Under the pieces are notes generated by a model. That model had not been told where the DNA came from. It was given only the letters and a program-made list of their open reading frames with translations, and ran no database searches. DNA of 64,000 nucleotides from Gordonibacter faecis (GTDB lineage: Bacteria > Actinomycetota > Coriobacteriia > Coriobacteriales > Eggerthellaceae): the NCBI RefSeq assembly GCF_030077735.1, contig NZ_JASJEU010000007.1, positions 131,069 to 195,068 on the forward strand, in the 5' to 3' direction. The position numbers and the translations under genes were made by a program. Within the stretch, counting starts at the first letter, position 1. The number at the start of each line of letters is the position of its first letter. Positions 25,118-34,438 of this stretch are shown one piece after another.

Positions 25118-26773
25118 TTACTTCTTAACCGCTCCATAGGGGGAATGGTTGAGCACGAAAACGCCGCCGATCATCAGCACCGCGCCCACCACCAGCGAGA
25201 TCCACGGGTTGCCTGTGAAGCCGGCAATCACGTAGCCCACCAGGCACACCACGGCCACCACCGACGCGTACGGCAGCTGCGTGGCCACGTGGCGCAGGTG
25301 GTTGCACTGCGCACCCGCCGACGACAGGATGGTGGTATCAGAGATGGGCGACACGTGGTCGCCGTACACCGCGCCGCCGAGCGTCGCACCAATAGCCACC
25401 AAAAACAGCGGGTTGTCGGCCGGGAACACGCCAATCACAATGGGCAGAATGAGCGCGATAGTGCCCCACGACGTGCCCATAGCAAAACCGATGAACGCCG
25501 CCACCACAAAAATGACGGCCGGCAAGAACGCCAGGCCCACGCCGATGCTTTCCAAGAAGCTGCTGACGAACTCGCCCGTACCCAACAGGTAGCGGCACGT
25601 TCCGCCGAGGCTCCACGCCAGCACCAGAATCATGATGGCGCCCACCATGGAGCGCACGCCCTCGGCCACGCCGTCCATGTAGCTGGACAGCGTCATCAGC
25701 TTGCGCGGCAGGAACATGAGGGCCGTCACCACCAGCGCCACGCACACGCCAATGCACAGGCCAAACACCGGGTTTTCGCCCACGGCCGTGGCGAAGTCGA
25801 CGCCCTGGAAGAACCCGCCCGCGTACAGCATGCCCAGAATCGAGAAGATAATAAGCACCACAATAGGAATGATCAGGTCGAACACGCGGCCCTTCTCGGA
25901 GATGGCCATGCCCTTGAACTCTTCGACCGCACTTTGCGCAGCTTCGTCAAGTTCGTCCTCTTCGGCAATAATCGTGTCCATGTTGAGCGGCGATCCGTCA
26001 GCCGCTGCGCCGGTGAGGCCTACCGTGGACACGGCCTCAAGGGCGCTGTTCTTCTCGGGGATACTGCGCTGCGCATCGGCGGGCTGCTGCATCTCGGCCT
26101 CGGCCACGCGCATAGGGCCGAAATCGCGCTTGGTGGCGCACATGAAGAACACGAACACAATGGTGAGCAGCGCGTAGAAGTTATACGGGATGGACTGCAC
26201 AAACGTGGTGAAGCCGCCTTCGCCCAGGTAGCCGCCCACGGCCACGGCCCACGACGACACGGGCGCGATGATGCAGATGGGTGCAGCGGTGGAGTCGATG
26301 ATCCACGCCAGCTTCTCGTGGCTGATCTTGAAGCGGTCGGTGACCGGGCGCATGACCGCGCCCACGGTGAGGCAGTTGAAGTAGTCGTCCACGAAAATGA
26401 TGATGCCGAGCACCGCCGTGAGAATCTGCGCCATCTTCGCGTTCTTGATGTGCGTGGATACCCATTCGGCGTAGGCGCGCGAGCCGCCGGCGGCCGCGAT
26501 AACCACCACAAGCGCGCCCAATAACGCAAGGAATAACAACAGCGCCCCGTTGCCCGCAATTTGTTCGGCCATCATCTGCGGCACCATGGTGAACGAGTCA
26601 ACCAGCTGCTCGAACCCGGCGCCGTTGAGCGTGAACTGGTAAATCACCATGCCAACGAACACGCCCACCGCGAGAGAGGAATACACCTCCTTCGTGATAA
26701 GCGCCAGGGCCAGCGCCAGAATCGGGGGGATAATAGACCACGCCCCCGTGCTGATAAGGTCAAATCCTTCCAT
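25118..26773 (-). CDS. NhaC-family Na+/H+ antiporter
   Basis: 551 residues with about 12 membrane segments in two halves separated by an acidic cytoplasmic loop (residues about 240-300, DTIIAEEDELDEAAQ). Family motifs include IFVDDYFNCLTVGAVMRPV and the C-terminal GDHVSPISDTTILSSAGA. It would exchange cytoplasmic Na+ for protons or a related substrate pair. The start at 26773 is preferred over an upstream ATG because AAGGGG lies at correct distance and the family begins with a short hydrophilic lead. Confidence 0.88.
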   Translation of the reverse strand: MEGFDLISTGAWSIIPPILALALALITKEVYSSLAVGVFVGMVIYQFTLNGAGFEQLVDSFTMVPQMMAEQIAGNGALLLFLALLGALVVVIAAAGGSRAYAEWVSTHIKNAKMAQILTAVLGIIIFVDDYFNCLTVGAVMRPVTDRFKISHEKLAWIIDSTAAPICIIAPVSSWAVAVGGYLGEGGFTTFVQSIPYNFYALLTIVFVFFMCATKRDFGPMRVAEAEMQQPADAQRSIPEKNSALEAVSTVGLTGAAADGSPLNMDTIIAEEDELDEAAQSAVEEFKGMAISEKGRVFDLIIPIVVLIIFSILGMLYAGGFFQGVDFATAVGENPVFGLCIGVCVALVVTALMFLPRKLMTLSSYMDGVAEGVRSMVGAIMILVLAWSLGGTCRYLLGTGEFVSSFLESIGVGLAFLPAVIFVVAAFIGFAMGTSWGTIALILPIVIGVFPADNPLFLVAIGATLGGAVYGDHVSPISDTTILSSAGAQCNHLRHVATQLPYASVVAVVCLVGYVIAGFTGNPWISLVVGAVLMIGGVFVLNHSPYGAVKK

Positions 26774-26972
26774 ATGCGTCCCCTTCGCCGTGCTTTTCCG
26801 CCGCTCCGGCACGCGCATGGTTCCGCCTTCGCCTTCCGCGCCGCCCCATGCGTGCGCTGAGGACGCAGGCCGAACAGCCGCCGCTCGGCACTTGCCGCCT
26901 CAGTATACAATCATCCGTAGAATGAGGGGAGAAAAAGTAAAGGTTTTTGGGCTGCACCTGCGAAAAGAGGGG

Positions 26973-27974
26973 CTAGCGGGCCAGCAGCGAGCACCCCGCG
27001 GGAAGCAGCCACAGCACGAAAATGAGCAGAATGGGCCACAGGTGAGCCTTCGTGACGGCCACGAATTCGCGGATGAATGCGGTGGGCCAGAAGTAGCGGG
27101 CCGTGGTGCTGCCCACGCCGTCGGCCACAAGGCCAATCTGGTGCGCGTACTCGGCCGTGCGAAACACGTGATAGTCGCTGGTGACCACGGCCGCGCGGTA
27201 CGCGCCCGCGCCCGAGCGCGCGTCCATGATGGCCTTGCTGTTGCGCAGGTTCTCCATAGTGGTGGCGGAGCGGTTTTCCTCGATGATGGCATCAGCGGGT
27301 ATGCCACGCTCTTCCACCAGGTAGTTCTTCATGGCGGTGGATTCGGGAAGTTGCTCGTCGGGGCCTTGGCCGCCCGACGCGATGATGAGCGCGCGCTTGC
27401 CGCCGGCCTCCCAGAGCTCCACGCCTTTGTCCAGTCGGCCGGCCAGAAGCGGCGTGGGTTTCGTGCCCGAAAGGCCTGCGCCGTGCACCACGATGTAGTC
27501 GTAATCGCAGCGTTTTGGCAGGCGGCGATACAGCCACGAATATAGCAGCAGCGCCGTAAACGTGAATGCGATGTAGGAGCCTTCCACAAACACAAGTGAG
27601 GTTAGCGCCATAACGGGCATGATGGGTGCCGCCACCATCAGCAGCGGCAACCCGATACAGGCTGCTATGATGGCGGTGGCGACAAGCCCTGGCAACAGGT
27701 GCGCGAGCGAGAGCCCTTCGCGGCGCACCACCACAACCGTGTTCGCGATGAGGAACACCACGAGTGCTACCAGGCCAAACGGGATGGCCGCGAAGCCCAG
27801 TAGCACGAGCCACGGCAAGTTGAACTGCACAGACAGTCCCCAGAACGCAAACAGACACAGCGCGAGGAAGTACAGAGCGTTGCGGAACTGGCGCGGCTCC
27901 TTGCGGTAATTGCGCCAGAACAGCCACCCGAACACGAGCGCCGGAAAGTATATGAGTATAAGCTCCAAGATCAT
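26973..27974 (-). CDS. YdcF-family (DUF218) membrane protein
   Basis: 333 residues. Five hydrophobic segments in the first 150 residues are followed by the DUF218 domain: DYIVVHGAGLSGTKPTPLLAGRLDKGVEL, ALIIASGGQGPDEQLPES, AIIEENRSATTMENLRNS and VVTSDYHVFRTAEYA. A last hydrophobic segment is at the C-terminus. Related proteins (SanA/ElyC/YdcF) are linked to envelope integrity. TATACT six bases before the ATG suggests a leaderless transcript. Confidence 0.88.
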   Translation of the reverse strand: MILELILIYFPALVFGWLFWRNYRKEPRQFRNALYFLALCLFAFWGLSVQFNLPWLVLLGFAAIPFGLVALVVFLIANTVVVVRREGLSLAHLLPGLVATAIIAACIGLPLLMVAAPIMPVMALTSLVFVEGSYIAFTFTALLLYSWLYRRLPKRCDYDYIVVHGAGLSGTKPTPLLAGRLDKGVELWEAGGKRALIIASGGQGPDEQLPESTAMKNYLVEERGIPADAIIEENRSATTMENLRNSKAIMDARSGAGAYRAAVVTSDYHVFRTAEYAHQIGLVADGVGSTTARYFWPTAFIREFVAVTKAHLWPILLIFVLWLLPAGCSLLAR

Positions 27975-28028
27975 GAGGCCAGTATACCGTAACGCCCGCG
28001 TCGAAAACTTACACCTGCCTTACGCGGC

Positions 28029-29663
28029 TTACGCGGGTGCGGTGGTGGGCTCGTCTTCGGGGTCGGGGGTGGGGGTGGCGTCGGGTTGAGGTGCGCCCGC
28101 GCTTGTGCTTGGGGCCGCGCCTTCCCCTTCGCCTTCCAGCTCTTGCTCGTACTCGCGGTCGATGGCGCCTTCTACGTGGGGTGGGTCAACTTCGAATTCC
28201 ACATGCTTGGTGAACAGGCTCACCAGCGGCACAATAACCAGCGAAAGCACCATGGCGATGGCGCCGCAATTGATGGGGCTGGCAATAAACGGCGTACCCA
28301 CGAACCCGGCAATCATGTTGCCCGAGGTCAGGCCCACGCCCACGATGAAGCTGGCCCACACGGCTGGCCGCGAAATGCGCTTGGAGAAGAGCCCCCAGAA
28401 GAAGGGCCCGAGGAACGAGCCGGCCAGCGCGCCCCACGAGATACTCATGAGCTGGGCAATGAACGTGATAGACGAGTTGTACTGGATGAGCGCGAGCACG
28501 GCCGAAATGATGATGAACACCACCAGCAGCACGCGCATGTACGAGAGCTGGCGCTTCTCGCTCATGTTCTTCACGAGGTTGTCTTTGATGAGGTCGAGCG
28601 TGAGCGTGAACGACGACGTGAGCACGAGCGAGGACAGCGTGGACATGGACGCGCTCAGCACGAGCACAATCACAATGCCAATGAGCAGGTCAGGCAGCGT
28701 GGACAGCATGGTGGGAATGATGGAGTCGTACACCGGCGTGCCGGCCGCGGTCATTTCCACCTGACCGCCGTAGAGCCGCCCGAAGCCGCCGAGGAAGTAG
28801 CTGCCGCCCGCCACAATCATGGCAAACACCGTGGAGATGATGGCGCCCTGCTTGATGGCCGGGCCGCTCTTGATGGCGTAGAACTTCTGCACCATCTGCG
28901 GTAGGCCCCACGTGCCCAAACTCGTGAGGATGATGACGCCAATGAGGTCGGGCAGATTCGGCCCAAAGAAGCTGACGAACGGGCCAGCCATCTCGGAGTC
29001 TTCCGCTGGAATGAGCGAGAGCGTGGTGATGGCCTCGGTGAAGCCGCCGTTGTTCACGAGCACCGCCACGATGACGGCCACAATGCCCAGCAGCATAACG
29101 ATGCCTTGGATGAAGTCGTTCATGACCGTGGCCATGTAGCCGCCCAGTACCACATAAATGCAGGTGATCACGGCCATACCGATGACGCACCACTCGTACG
29201 GCAGCCCAAACGCCATGCCGAACAGACGCGACAGGCCGTTGTAAACGCTCGCCGTGTACGGGATGAGGAACACGAAAATGATGGCCGCGGCCGCGATGCG
29301 CAAACCCTTCGACTGGAAACGCGCGCCGAAGAACTCGGGCATTGTGGACGCGCCGAGGCGGTGCGTCATCTCACGCGTGCGCGGGCCGAGTACCCACCAG
29401 GCCAGCAAGCTGCCGAGGATGGCGTTGCCGATGCCAATCCACGTGGCGGCCACGCCGTACTTCCACCCGAACTGTCCCGCGTAGCCCACGAAGATAACGG
29501 CGGAGAAGTAGCTGGTCCCGAACGCAAACGCCGAAAGCCACGGGCCCACGTTGCGCCCGCCCAGAATGAAGCCGTCAACCGTGCCGGTGTGTCGTCGACA
29601 GTAAATGCCGACACCCACCGCCACGCCAACGAAGATGAGCACCATACAGAGTTTTTCGATCAT
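28029..29663 (-). CDS. Sodium:solute symporter (SSS family)
   Basis: 544 residues and about 13 membrane helices, with typical SSS patterns: FILGGRNVGPWLSAFAFGTSYFSAV near the N-terminus, VYNGLSRLFG, and a conserved helix 8 region (SASMSTLSSLVLTSS) that forms the sodium site. The substrate cannot be told from sequence; the pattern is close to the proline/pantothenate branch. The last 50 residues are a Pro/Glu-rich cytoplasmic tail. AAGGAG is at good distance from the ATG. Confidence 0.9.
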   Translation of the reverse strand: MIEKLCMVLIFVGVAVGVGIYCRRHTGTVDGFILGGRNVGPWLSAFAFGTSYFSAVIFVGYAGQFGWKYGVAATWIGIGNAILGSLLAWWVLGPRTREMTHRLGASTMPEFFGARFQSKGLRIAAAAIIFVFLIPYTASVYNGLSRLFGMAFGLPYEWCVIGMAVITCIYVVLGGYMATVMNDFIQGIVMLLGIVAVIVAVLVNNGGFTEAITTLSLIPAEDSEMAGPFVSFFGPNLPDLIGVIILTSLGTWGLPQMVQKFYAIKSGPAIKQGAIISTVFAMIVAGGSYFLGGFGRLYGGQVEMTAAGTPVYDSIIPTMLSTLPDLLIGIVIVLVLSASMSTLSSLVLTSSFTLTLDLIKDNLVKNMSEKRQLSYMRVLLVVFIIISAVLALIQYNSSITFIAQLMSISWGALAGSFLGPFFWGLFSKRISRPAVWASFIVGVGLTSGNMIAGFVGTPFIASPINCGAIAMVLSLVIVPLVSLFTKHVEFEVDPPHVEGAIDREYEQELEGEGEGAAPSTSAGAPQPDATPTPDPEDEPTTAPA

Positions 29664-29703
29664 AGGAAGTTCTCCTTGTTGATTATGTCCTGTTCAACCC
29701 CTG

Positions 29704-29719
29704 TGTTTCACGTGAAACA
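29704..29719. promoter_or_regulatory. parS site (exact) upstream of the symporter
   Basis: Exact TGTTTCACGTGAAACA about 40 bases before the symporter start codon, in its leader or promoter region. Confidence 0.85.
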
Positions 29720-30193
29720 CTTGTCGCAACGACGTGCGACACACCCTTCGCTCAGGATGACAAAGAGCAGAAATGGCGCACATGACCTTGCCCTTGTGAG
29801 CGCCTGCATACAGCGAGGCAGCACCACGGGCAAACCCATGTGCTAGAGGTATCGGTAGGAATAATAAGAAAGGGCGCGGAATGATGAGTCGCTCTGCGCG
29901 GCCATGCGCTCGGAAGGCGCAGGCGTGAGGCGTTCAAAAGCACGTGGCGCGAAGGCCCGACACGCAGCGGCAACAGCCAACTCAAGCCGCCAGCGCTCGT
30001 CAACAACAGTATGTCCCTTCGCAAAATGCATGCGCCTACTTTACCACAGTGGAGCACCAATCACGCGAAAAAATGAGTGCAACGAATCGTTTTTTGAAAA
30101 GAGTGACGCGCTTCGCGCTATTGAATACGCCACAAGACAGTTGCCCTCCCTACCACTATGACAAGGGCTTATCCATGTGGAATAAATCTAACT
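29720..30193. other. Gene-free stretch with fragments of two repeat families
   Basis: No credible gene. A partial copy of the CCTTCGCTCAGGATGACAA repeat (also at 33.6 and 57 kb) lies at about 29744-29763. From about 30109, GTGACGCGCTTCGCGCTA opens a partial copy of the repeat family seen at 35.3 and 62.7 kb, which runs to the terminator at 30194 and shares the words GTTGCCCTCCCTACCAC and ATAAATCTAACTA with the 35.3-kb copy. Confidence 0.55.
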
Positions 30194-30232
30194 AGAAAGC
30201 CCCGCCGGTTTCAATAAACGGCGGGGCTTTCT
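30194..30232 (-). terminator. Terminator-like hairpin after paaK
   Basis: A 14-bp perfect stem (30194-30207 with 30219-30232) starting AGAAAGCCCCGCCG. It lies four bases beyond the paaK stop codon; the T-run is short in both directions. Confidence 0.65.
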
Positions 30233-30235
30233 CTT

Positions 30236-31471
30236 CTAATACCGGCTGTCGAAGATGCGCTTGGTTTTCTTCTCGGAGCGGGGGAGTTCGCCCATGGGGA
30301 CGCCGATGGCGTCGGGGGTGCAGCCGCACTTTGCTTTGAAGATGAGAGCCAGTTCCTCCTGCGCGCGCTCCTTCGCCTCGCCGTCGAGCGGGGTTTCGAA
30401 CAGCACCGTGAGCACGTCTTTGCCGCTGATGTTTTCGATCATCACCTGGTACTCGCTTGACGTGCCGCCGGTTGCCGCGATAACTTCCTCCACTTGAGCA
30501 GGGAAAATGTTGCAGCCCTTCACCTTGAACATGTCGTCGGTGCGGCCGGTGAGTGTGTCGATGCGCGGGTGGCGCAGGCCGCAGGCGCAGTCGCCGGGGA
30601 TGATGCGCGTGAGGTCGTGTGTGCGGTAGCGGATGAGCGGCGCGCCCTGTTTGCGCAGCGTGGTGAGCACGAGTTCGCCCACTTCGCCGTCGGGCAGCGG
30701 GGCGCCGGTGGCGGGGTCGACCACTTCCACGTACACGTAATCGGCCCATACGTGCATGCCGTGATGCTCGCTGCACGAAATGCCGATGCCGGGGCCGTAC
30801 ACCTCGGTGAGGCCGTAGATGTCGAAAATTTCCACGCCCAGCTCGCCGGCGATGCGCTGGCGCATCTTGTCGCCCCAGCGCTCGGAGCCAATAACGCCTT
30901 TGCGCAGGTGAATCTGGTCGCGAATGCCGCGCTCGGCAATTTCTTCCGCCAGCAAGAGCGCGTAGGAACTGGTGGCACAGAGCACGGTGGACTTCAAATC
31001 CTGCATCATCTTCAGCTGCTTTTCGGTGTTGCCGGGGCCCATGGGGATAGCCATGGCACCCAGCCGCTCTGCGCCCAGCTGGAAGCCAATGCCGGCGGTC
31101 CACAGGCCGTAACCAGGCGTTATCTGGATGCGGTCGGTGTTCGTGATGCCCGCCGTTTCGTAGCAGCGCGCGAACTGGATGGCCCAGTCGGTCACGTCTT
31201 GCTGCGTGTAAGGGATGATGACCGGCGTGCCTGTGGTGCCGCTGGACGAGTGGATGCGCACGATTTCCTCGTCGGGCACGGCTTGCAGGCCCAGCGGGTA
31301 GGCGTTGCGCAGGTCGTCCTTCTCGGAGAACGGCAGTTTTTCGAAGTCTTCCTGCGTTTGGACGTCGGTGAGGTCGATGCCTTCGAATTTCGCCGCGTAG
31401 AAAGGCGAACGCTCCTTCAGCGTGGCGAATTGCGCTTTGATGAGGTCAAACTGCTCGGTAGTCAGATCCAT
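30236..31471 (-). CDS. paaK: Phenylacetate-CoA ligase family enzyme
   Basis: 411 residues, adenylate-forming enzyme. Visible motifs: IHSSSGTTGTPVIIPYT (P-loop), FDIYGLTEVYGPGIG (A5), RYRTHDLTRIIPGDCACG, and GRTDDMFKVKGCNIFPAQVEEVI. The family activates arylacetates to CoA thioesters with ATP. Immediately upstream are iorB and iorA, whose products make arylacetyl-CoA from arylpyruvates, so here the ligase may run toward ATP formation or re-activate arylacetates. The exact substrate is not determinable. Confidence 0.9.
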   Translation of the reverse strand: MDLTTEQFDLIKAQFATLKERSPFYAAKFEGIDLTDVQTQEDFEKLPFSEKDDLRNAYPLGLQAVPDEEIVRIHSSSGTTGTPVIIPYTQQDVTDWAIQFARCYETAGITNTDRIQITPGYGLWTAGIGFQLGAERLGAMAIPMGPGNTEKQLKMMQDLKSTVLCATSSYALLLAEEIAERGIRDQIHLRKGVIGSERWGDKMRQRIAGELGVEIFDIYGLTEVYGPGIGISCSEHHGMHVWADYVYVEVVDPATGAPLPDGEVGELVLTTLRKQGAPLIRYRTHDLTRIIPGDCACGLRHPRIDTLTGRTDDMFKVKGCNIFPAQVEEVIAATGGTSSEYQVMIENISGKDVLTVLFETPLDGEAKERAQEELALIFKAKCGCTPDAIGVPMGELPRSEKKTKRIFDSRY

Positions 31472-31675
31472 GAGACACTTCTTTCATTCGATGGCTTGGT
31501 GGGTGCGCGCCCGGGGCGGCCTGTTTGGTGGCAGCGCGGCGCGACGGCGTGAGAATACGGATATGCTTCAAGCCCGCGAGCGCGAGTCTTGAAGCTAAAG
31601 CCATCGCCCAGCCGAACCAAACGGCACGGCTGGGGTGAAGAAGTGGCTGTTCTTGAGGCGTTTCATGCTGCTATT

Positions 31676-32284
31676 CTAGGCGATGTGCGGCGCACTCGCA
31701 ACTGCGTTGATGGCGGTGAGGTTGAGGTCGATGAAGCGGGGTTTTACGCAGGTGGCGATGGCGCGGCGCAGGTCGTCGAGGTTGAGGGGAATGTGGCCGG
31801 CGGCAAGTGCGCTAGCCAGCAGCACGGTGTTGAGCACTTTGCGACTGCCCACGCGTTCGGTGAGCGCGGCATCGTCGACGGCGACGAAGGTAGCAGGCGT
31901 GTTTGCGAGCTGGGCTTCGAGGCGCGCGATGATGTCGGCGGCGCGATAGGGACGCTCGGACAGCGCGGCGGTTACCGGTTGAACGGCTGTGGTGGCAGTG
32001 ATCAGCACGCCGTCGGGCGCGAGAAACGGTAGCACGCGGGCGGCTTCGGCCGGCTCGAACGCGATGATAAGGTCGGCTGTGCCCTGCGCGAGCAGCGTCG
32101 CGAACACCTCTTCGCCACCATCGCCCATGCGCACGTGCGACACCACGTTGCCGCCGCGCTGCGCCATGCCGATAGTCTCGGCCGTGCGCACTTGCCAGCC
32201 TTTCTCCTGCGCGGCCTGGGCCAGCACTTTCGCCGCAAGAACGGTTCCCTGACCGCCCACACCCGCCAGCAACACATTACGCAT
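31676..32284 (-). CDS. iorB: Indolepyruvate ferredoxin oxidoreductase, beta subunit
   Basis: 202 residues. The gamma-type domain of 2-oxoacid oxidoreductases is present: NVLLAGVGGQGTVLAAKVLAQAA, ETIGMAQRGGNVVSHVRMG, and IIAFEPAEAARVLPFL. It pairs with IorA to oxidise arylpyruvates from aromatic amino acids to arylacetyl-CoA, reducing ferredoxin. AAAGGGGG fixes the ATG at 32284, which overlaps the iorA stop by 8 bases, so the two are translationally coupled. Confidence 0.92.
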   Translation of the reverse strand: MRNVLLAGVGGQGTVLAAKVLAQAAQEKGWQVRTAETIGMAQRGGNVVSHVRMGDGGEEVFATLLAQGTADLIIAFEPAEAARVLPFLAPDGVLITATTAVQPVTAALSERPYRAADIIARLEAQLANTPATFVAVDDAALTERVGSRKVLNTVLLASALAAGHIPLNLDDLRRAIATCVKPRFIDLNLTAINAVASAPHIA

Positions 32285-34394
32285 GGGAACCCCCTTTCGC
32301 CGTCGAGGTTTCACGTGAAACATGTTCGTTGGAAGCCGACGGAACTCGTAGCGCGTCGAAGGGGCACACCTGCGTGCACAGGCCGCAGCCGTTGCAGAGG
32401 CTGGGGTCGACGAAGGCTTGGCCACGCTCCTTGCTGCGCGGGCCGCGCGCGTCGGCGTTGAAACCGATGGCGGGGCAGCCAATTTCGGTAATACATTTTT
32501 TGCAGCCGGTGCAGGTGTCTGCGTCTACAGCGGCGGGCGCTCCCGGTTTCACCAGTTGAACGCACGGAGATTCGAAGAGGATGGCCGACGGGCCGGCGAA
32601 TTCGATAGCTTCGCGCGCGGCGGCGATGGAACCCTCCAGGTCAAGCGGGTTGGCGTGCACGATGCATTCAACACCAAGGGCTTCCAGCACGCGCTCGATG
32701 GACACCGGTGTGCGGCGCGGCCCCATGAGCGTGACGCCGGTGCCGGGGTGCGGCTGCGAGCCGGTCATGGCGGTGGTGGCGTTGTCGAGCACGCACACCG
32801 TGATGTCGTGGCCGTTGTACACCGCGTTCACAATGCCGGTGAGGCCGCTCGCAAAAAACGTGGAATCGCCCACAAACGCGAGCGCCTTTTTGTGCGGCTC
32901 GGCCACGGCGAAACCCTGCGCCATCGTTATGCCTGCTCCCATGCACAGGCACGTGTCTACTGCATCAAGCGGCTGCGCGTTGCCGAGCGTGTAGCAACCG
33001 ATGTCGCCGCAAAGCACGGCCGGCGTTTTTCCGAGGGCGCGCTTAACGGCGTAGAAACTGCCGCGGTGCGGACAGCCCGCGCACAGCACCGGCGGGCGGA
33101 TGGGAAGCGGGTCGTCGGATGCGTCATAGGCGAATGTTTCACGTGAAACATTCGCGAGAAGCGCAGCGTCAAGGCCGAAGAATGCGGCAATGCGCGCGGC
33201 GATGTCGTCGACGTCGTTTTCGCCGCGGTCGCGAGCGTCGCCAGTCAACTTGCCGCGCACGTCAAACGTGGCATGCGTGCGTCCGGCGAATGCGAGCAGT
33301 TCGTCTTCCAGGAAGTGGTCGAGTTCTTCCAGCACGAGCACCTGGTCAAGTCCTTCGACGAAGGCGGCGACAGCATCCGTTGGGAAGGGGTAGGGCGTTC
33401 CTACCTGCATGAAGCGATACGCGGGCAGTGAGACGCCCGCTGCCGCTGCGCGTTCTTCCAGCATGCGAAGAGCCTCACGCGCGTAGGCGGCAGACACGCC
33501 ACCAGCCATAATGCCGAGGTGTGGCGCGTCCGCCGCATCACCTTCGCCAAGTTGTTGACTCAAAGTATCATTAAATGTTTCACGTGAAACATGTGCTTGT
33601 GGTGCCGTGTCAACTGACGCCGCGCGGGATCCTTCGACTTCGGCCTGCGGCCTCCGCTCAGGATGACATCCCGCAGCGCCTCCTTCCACCACCGGATTGA
33701 AGGCGGCCAGCGCCGGTTCGTGCGCGAAGTCGTGGGCGATCTCGCGCAGGCGCTCGTTAATTTCGCCATGCGCTTGGTAGGCGCGGCGCGGAAAAATGAC
33801 CCACTTCGGGTCGCGCTCAAAACCTTCCGCGGGCACGAGGCGCGCGTCGGTGGCCTCCGCGACGTCGAAGAACGTGGACGCGTGGTTGATGCGCGTGGTC
33901 GGCCGCACGATGACGGGCGTGTGATAGCGCTCGGACAGATCGAACGCGGCCTGCATCATGGCGAAGCCCTCGTCAGGCGTGGAAGGGTCAAGCACCGGCA
34001 GTTTCGCGAAGGAAGCGAAGCGGCGCGTGTCCTGCTCGGTTTGCGACGAAATGGGGCCGGGGTCGTCGGCCACGAACAGCACGAGGCCGCCCTTCACGCC
34101 GACGTAGTTCAGGCTCATGAGGGCATCGCTGGCAACATTGAGTCCCACCTGCTTGCACGTGAACAGGCAGCGCGCGCCGGAGTACGACGCCCCGGCCAGC
34201 AACTCAAGCGCCGCCTTCTCGTTGGTGGACCACTCCACATGAACACCGCGCGCCGCACCGGCCGCGTGCAGTTTCGCCACCGTTTCAATGAGCTCGGACG
34301 ACGGCGTGCCGGGATACCCAGCCACCACACGCACACCCGCCTCAAGCGCCGCATGCGCAAACGCCTCGTTCCCCATCAGAAGTTTCTTCGTCAT
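32277..34394 (-). CDS. iorA: Indolepyruvate ferredoxin oxidoreductase, alpha subunit, carrying three parS sites
   Basis: 705 residues. The N-terminal part is pyrimidine-type TPP domain (MGNEAFAHAALEAGVRVVAGYPGTPSSE), the TPP-binding part contains CAGCPHRGSFYAVKRAL and GDIGCYTLG, and two [4Fe-4S] motifs (CTGCKKCITEIGC, CNGCGLCTQVC) are at the end. IorA is usually near 600 residues. The excess is largely in variable links: residues about 243-274 read CHPERRPQAEVEGS then HVSRETF, from a dispersed repeat plus parS; NVSRETF lies near 415-420 and HVSRET near 691-696. ATG 34394 follows GGAGGG. Confidence 0.92.
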   Translation of the reverse strand: MTKKLLMGNEAFAHAALEAGVRVVAGYPGTPSSELIETVAKLHAAGAARGVHVEWSTNEKAALELLAGASYSGARCLFTCKQVGLNVASDALMSLNYVGVKGGLVLFVADDPGPISSQTEQDTRRFASFAKLPVLDPSTPDEGFAMMQAAFDLSERYHTPVIVRPTTRINHASTFFDVAEATDARLVPAEGFERDPKWVIFPRRAYQAHGEINERLREIAHDFAHEPALAAFNPVVEGGAAGCHPERRPQAEVEGSRAASVDTAPQAHVSRETFNDTLSQQLGEGDAADAPHLGIMAGGVSAAYAREALRMLEERAAAAGVSLPAYRFMQVGTPYPFPTDAVAAFVEGLDQVLVLEELDHFLEDELLAFAGRTHATFDVRGKLTGDARDRGENDVDDIAARIAAFFGLDAALLANVSRETFAYDASDDPLPIRPPVLCAGCPHRGSFYAVKRALGKTPAVLCGDIGCYTLGNAQPLDAVDTCLCMGAGITMAQGFAVAEPHKKALAFVGDSTFFASGLTGIVNAVYNGHDITVCVLDNATTAMTGSQPHPGTGVTLMGPRRTPVSIERVLEALGVECIVHANPLDLEGSIAAAREAIEFAGPSAILFESPCVQLVKPGAPAAVDADTCTGCKKCITEIGCPAIGFNADARGPRSKERGQAFVDPSLCNGCGLCTQVCPFDALRVPSASNEHVSRETSTAKGGSHA
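32307..32322. promoter_or_regulatory. parS-like site (one mismatch) inside iorA 3' end
   Basis: Reads GGTTTCACGTGAAACA, one change from parS, and encodes HVSRET in the variable C-terminal tail of IorA after the ferredoxin domain. Confidence 0.7.
33135..33150. promoter_or_regulatory. parS site (exact) inside iorA
   Basis: Exact 16-mer, extended to a 26-bp palindrome, encoding NVSRETF in the link between the middle and TPP-binding domains of IorA. Confidence 0.85.
33576..33669. promoter_or_regulatory. parS site (exact) plus dispersed repeat inside iorA
   Basis: Exact parS at 33576-33591 encodes HVSRETF. Next to it, 33619-33669 is a copy of the GGATCCTTCGACT...CTCAGGATGACA repeat also found around 56935-57059, here translated as CHPERRPQAEVEGS. 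Both are in frame within the IorA linker. Confidence 0.8.
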
Positions 34395-34422
34395 AACCAG
34401 CCGCCCTCCGCAAATGCCCAAA

Positions 34423-34438
34423 TGTTTCACGTGAAACA
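34423..34438. promoter_or_regulatory. parS site (exact) upstream of iorA
   Basis: Exact site 29 bases before the iorA ATG, in the promoter/leader region of the iorA-iorB-paaK operon. Confidence 0.85.

Noticed and set aside
25145..26524. Long plus-strand open frame opposite nhaC
   Set aside because: His/Arg-rich antisense shadow of a clear membrane protein gene in GC-rich DNA.
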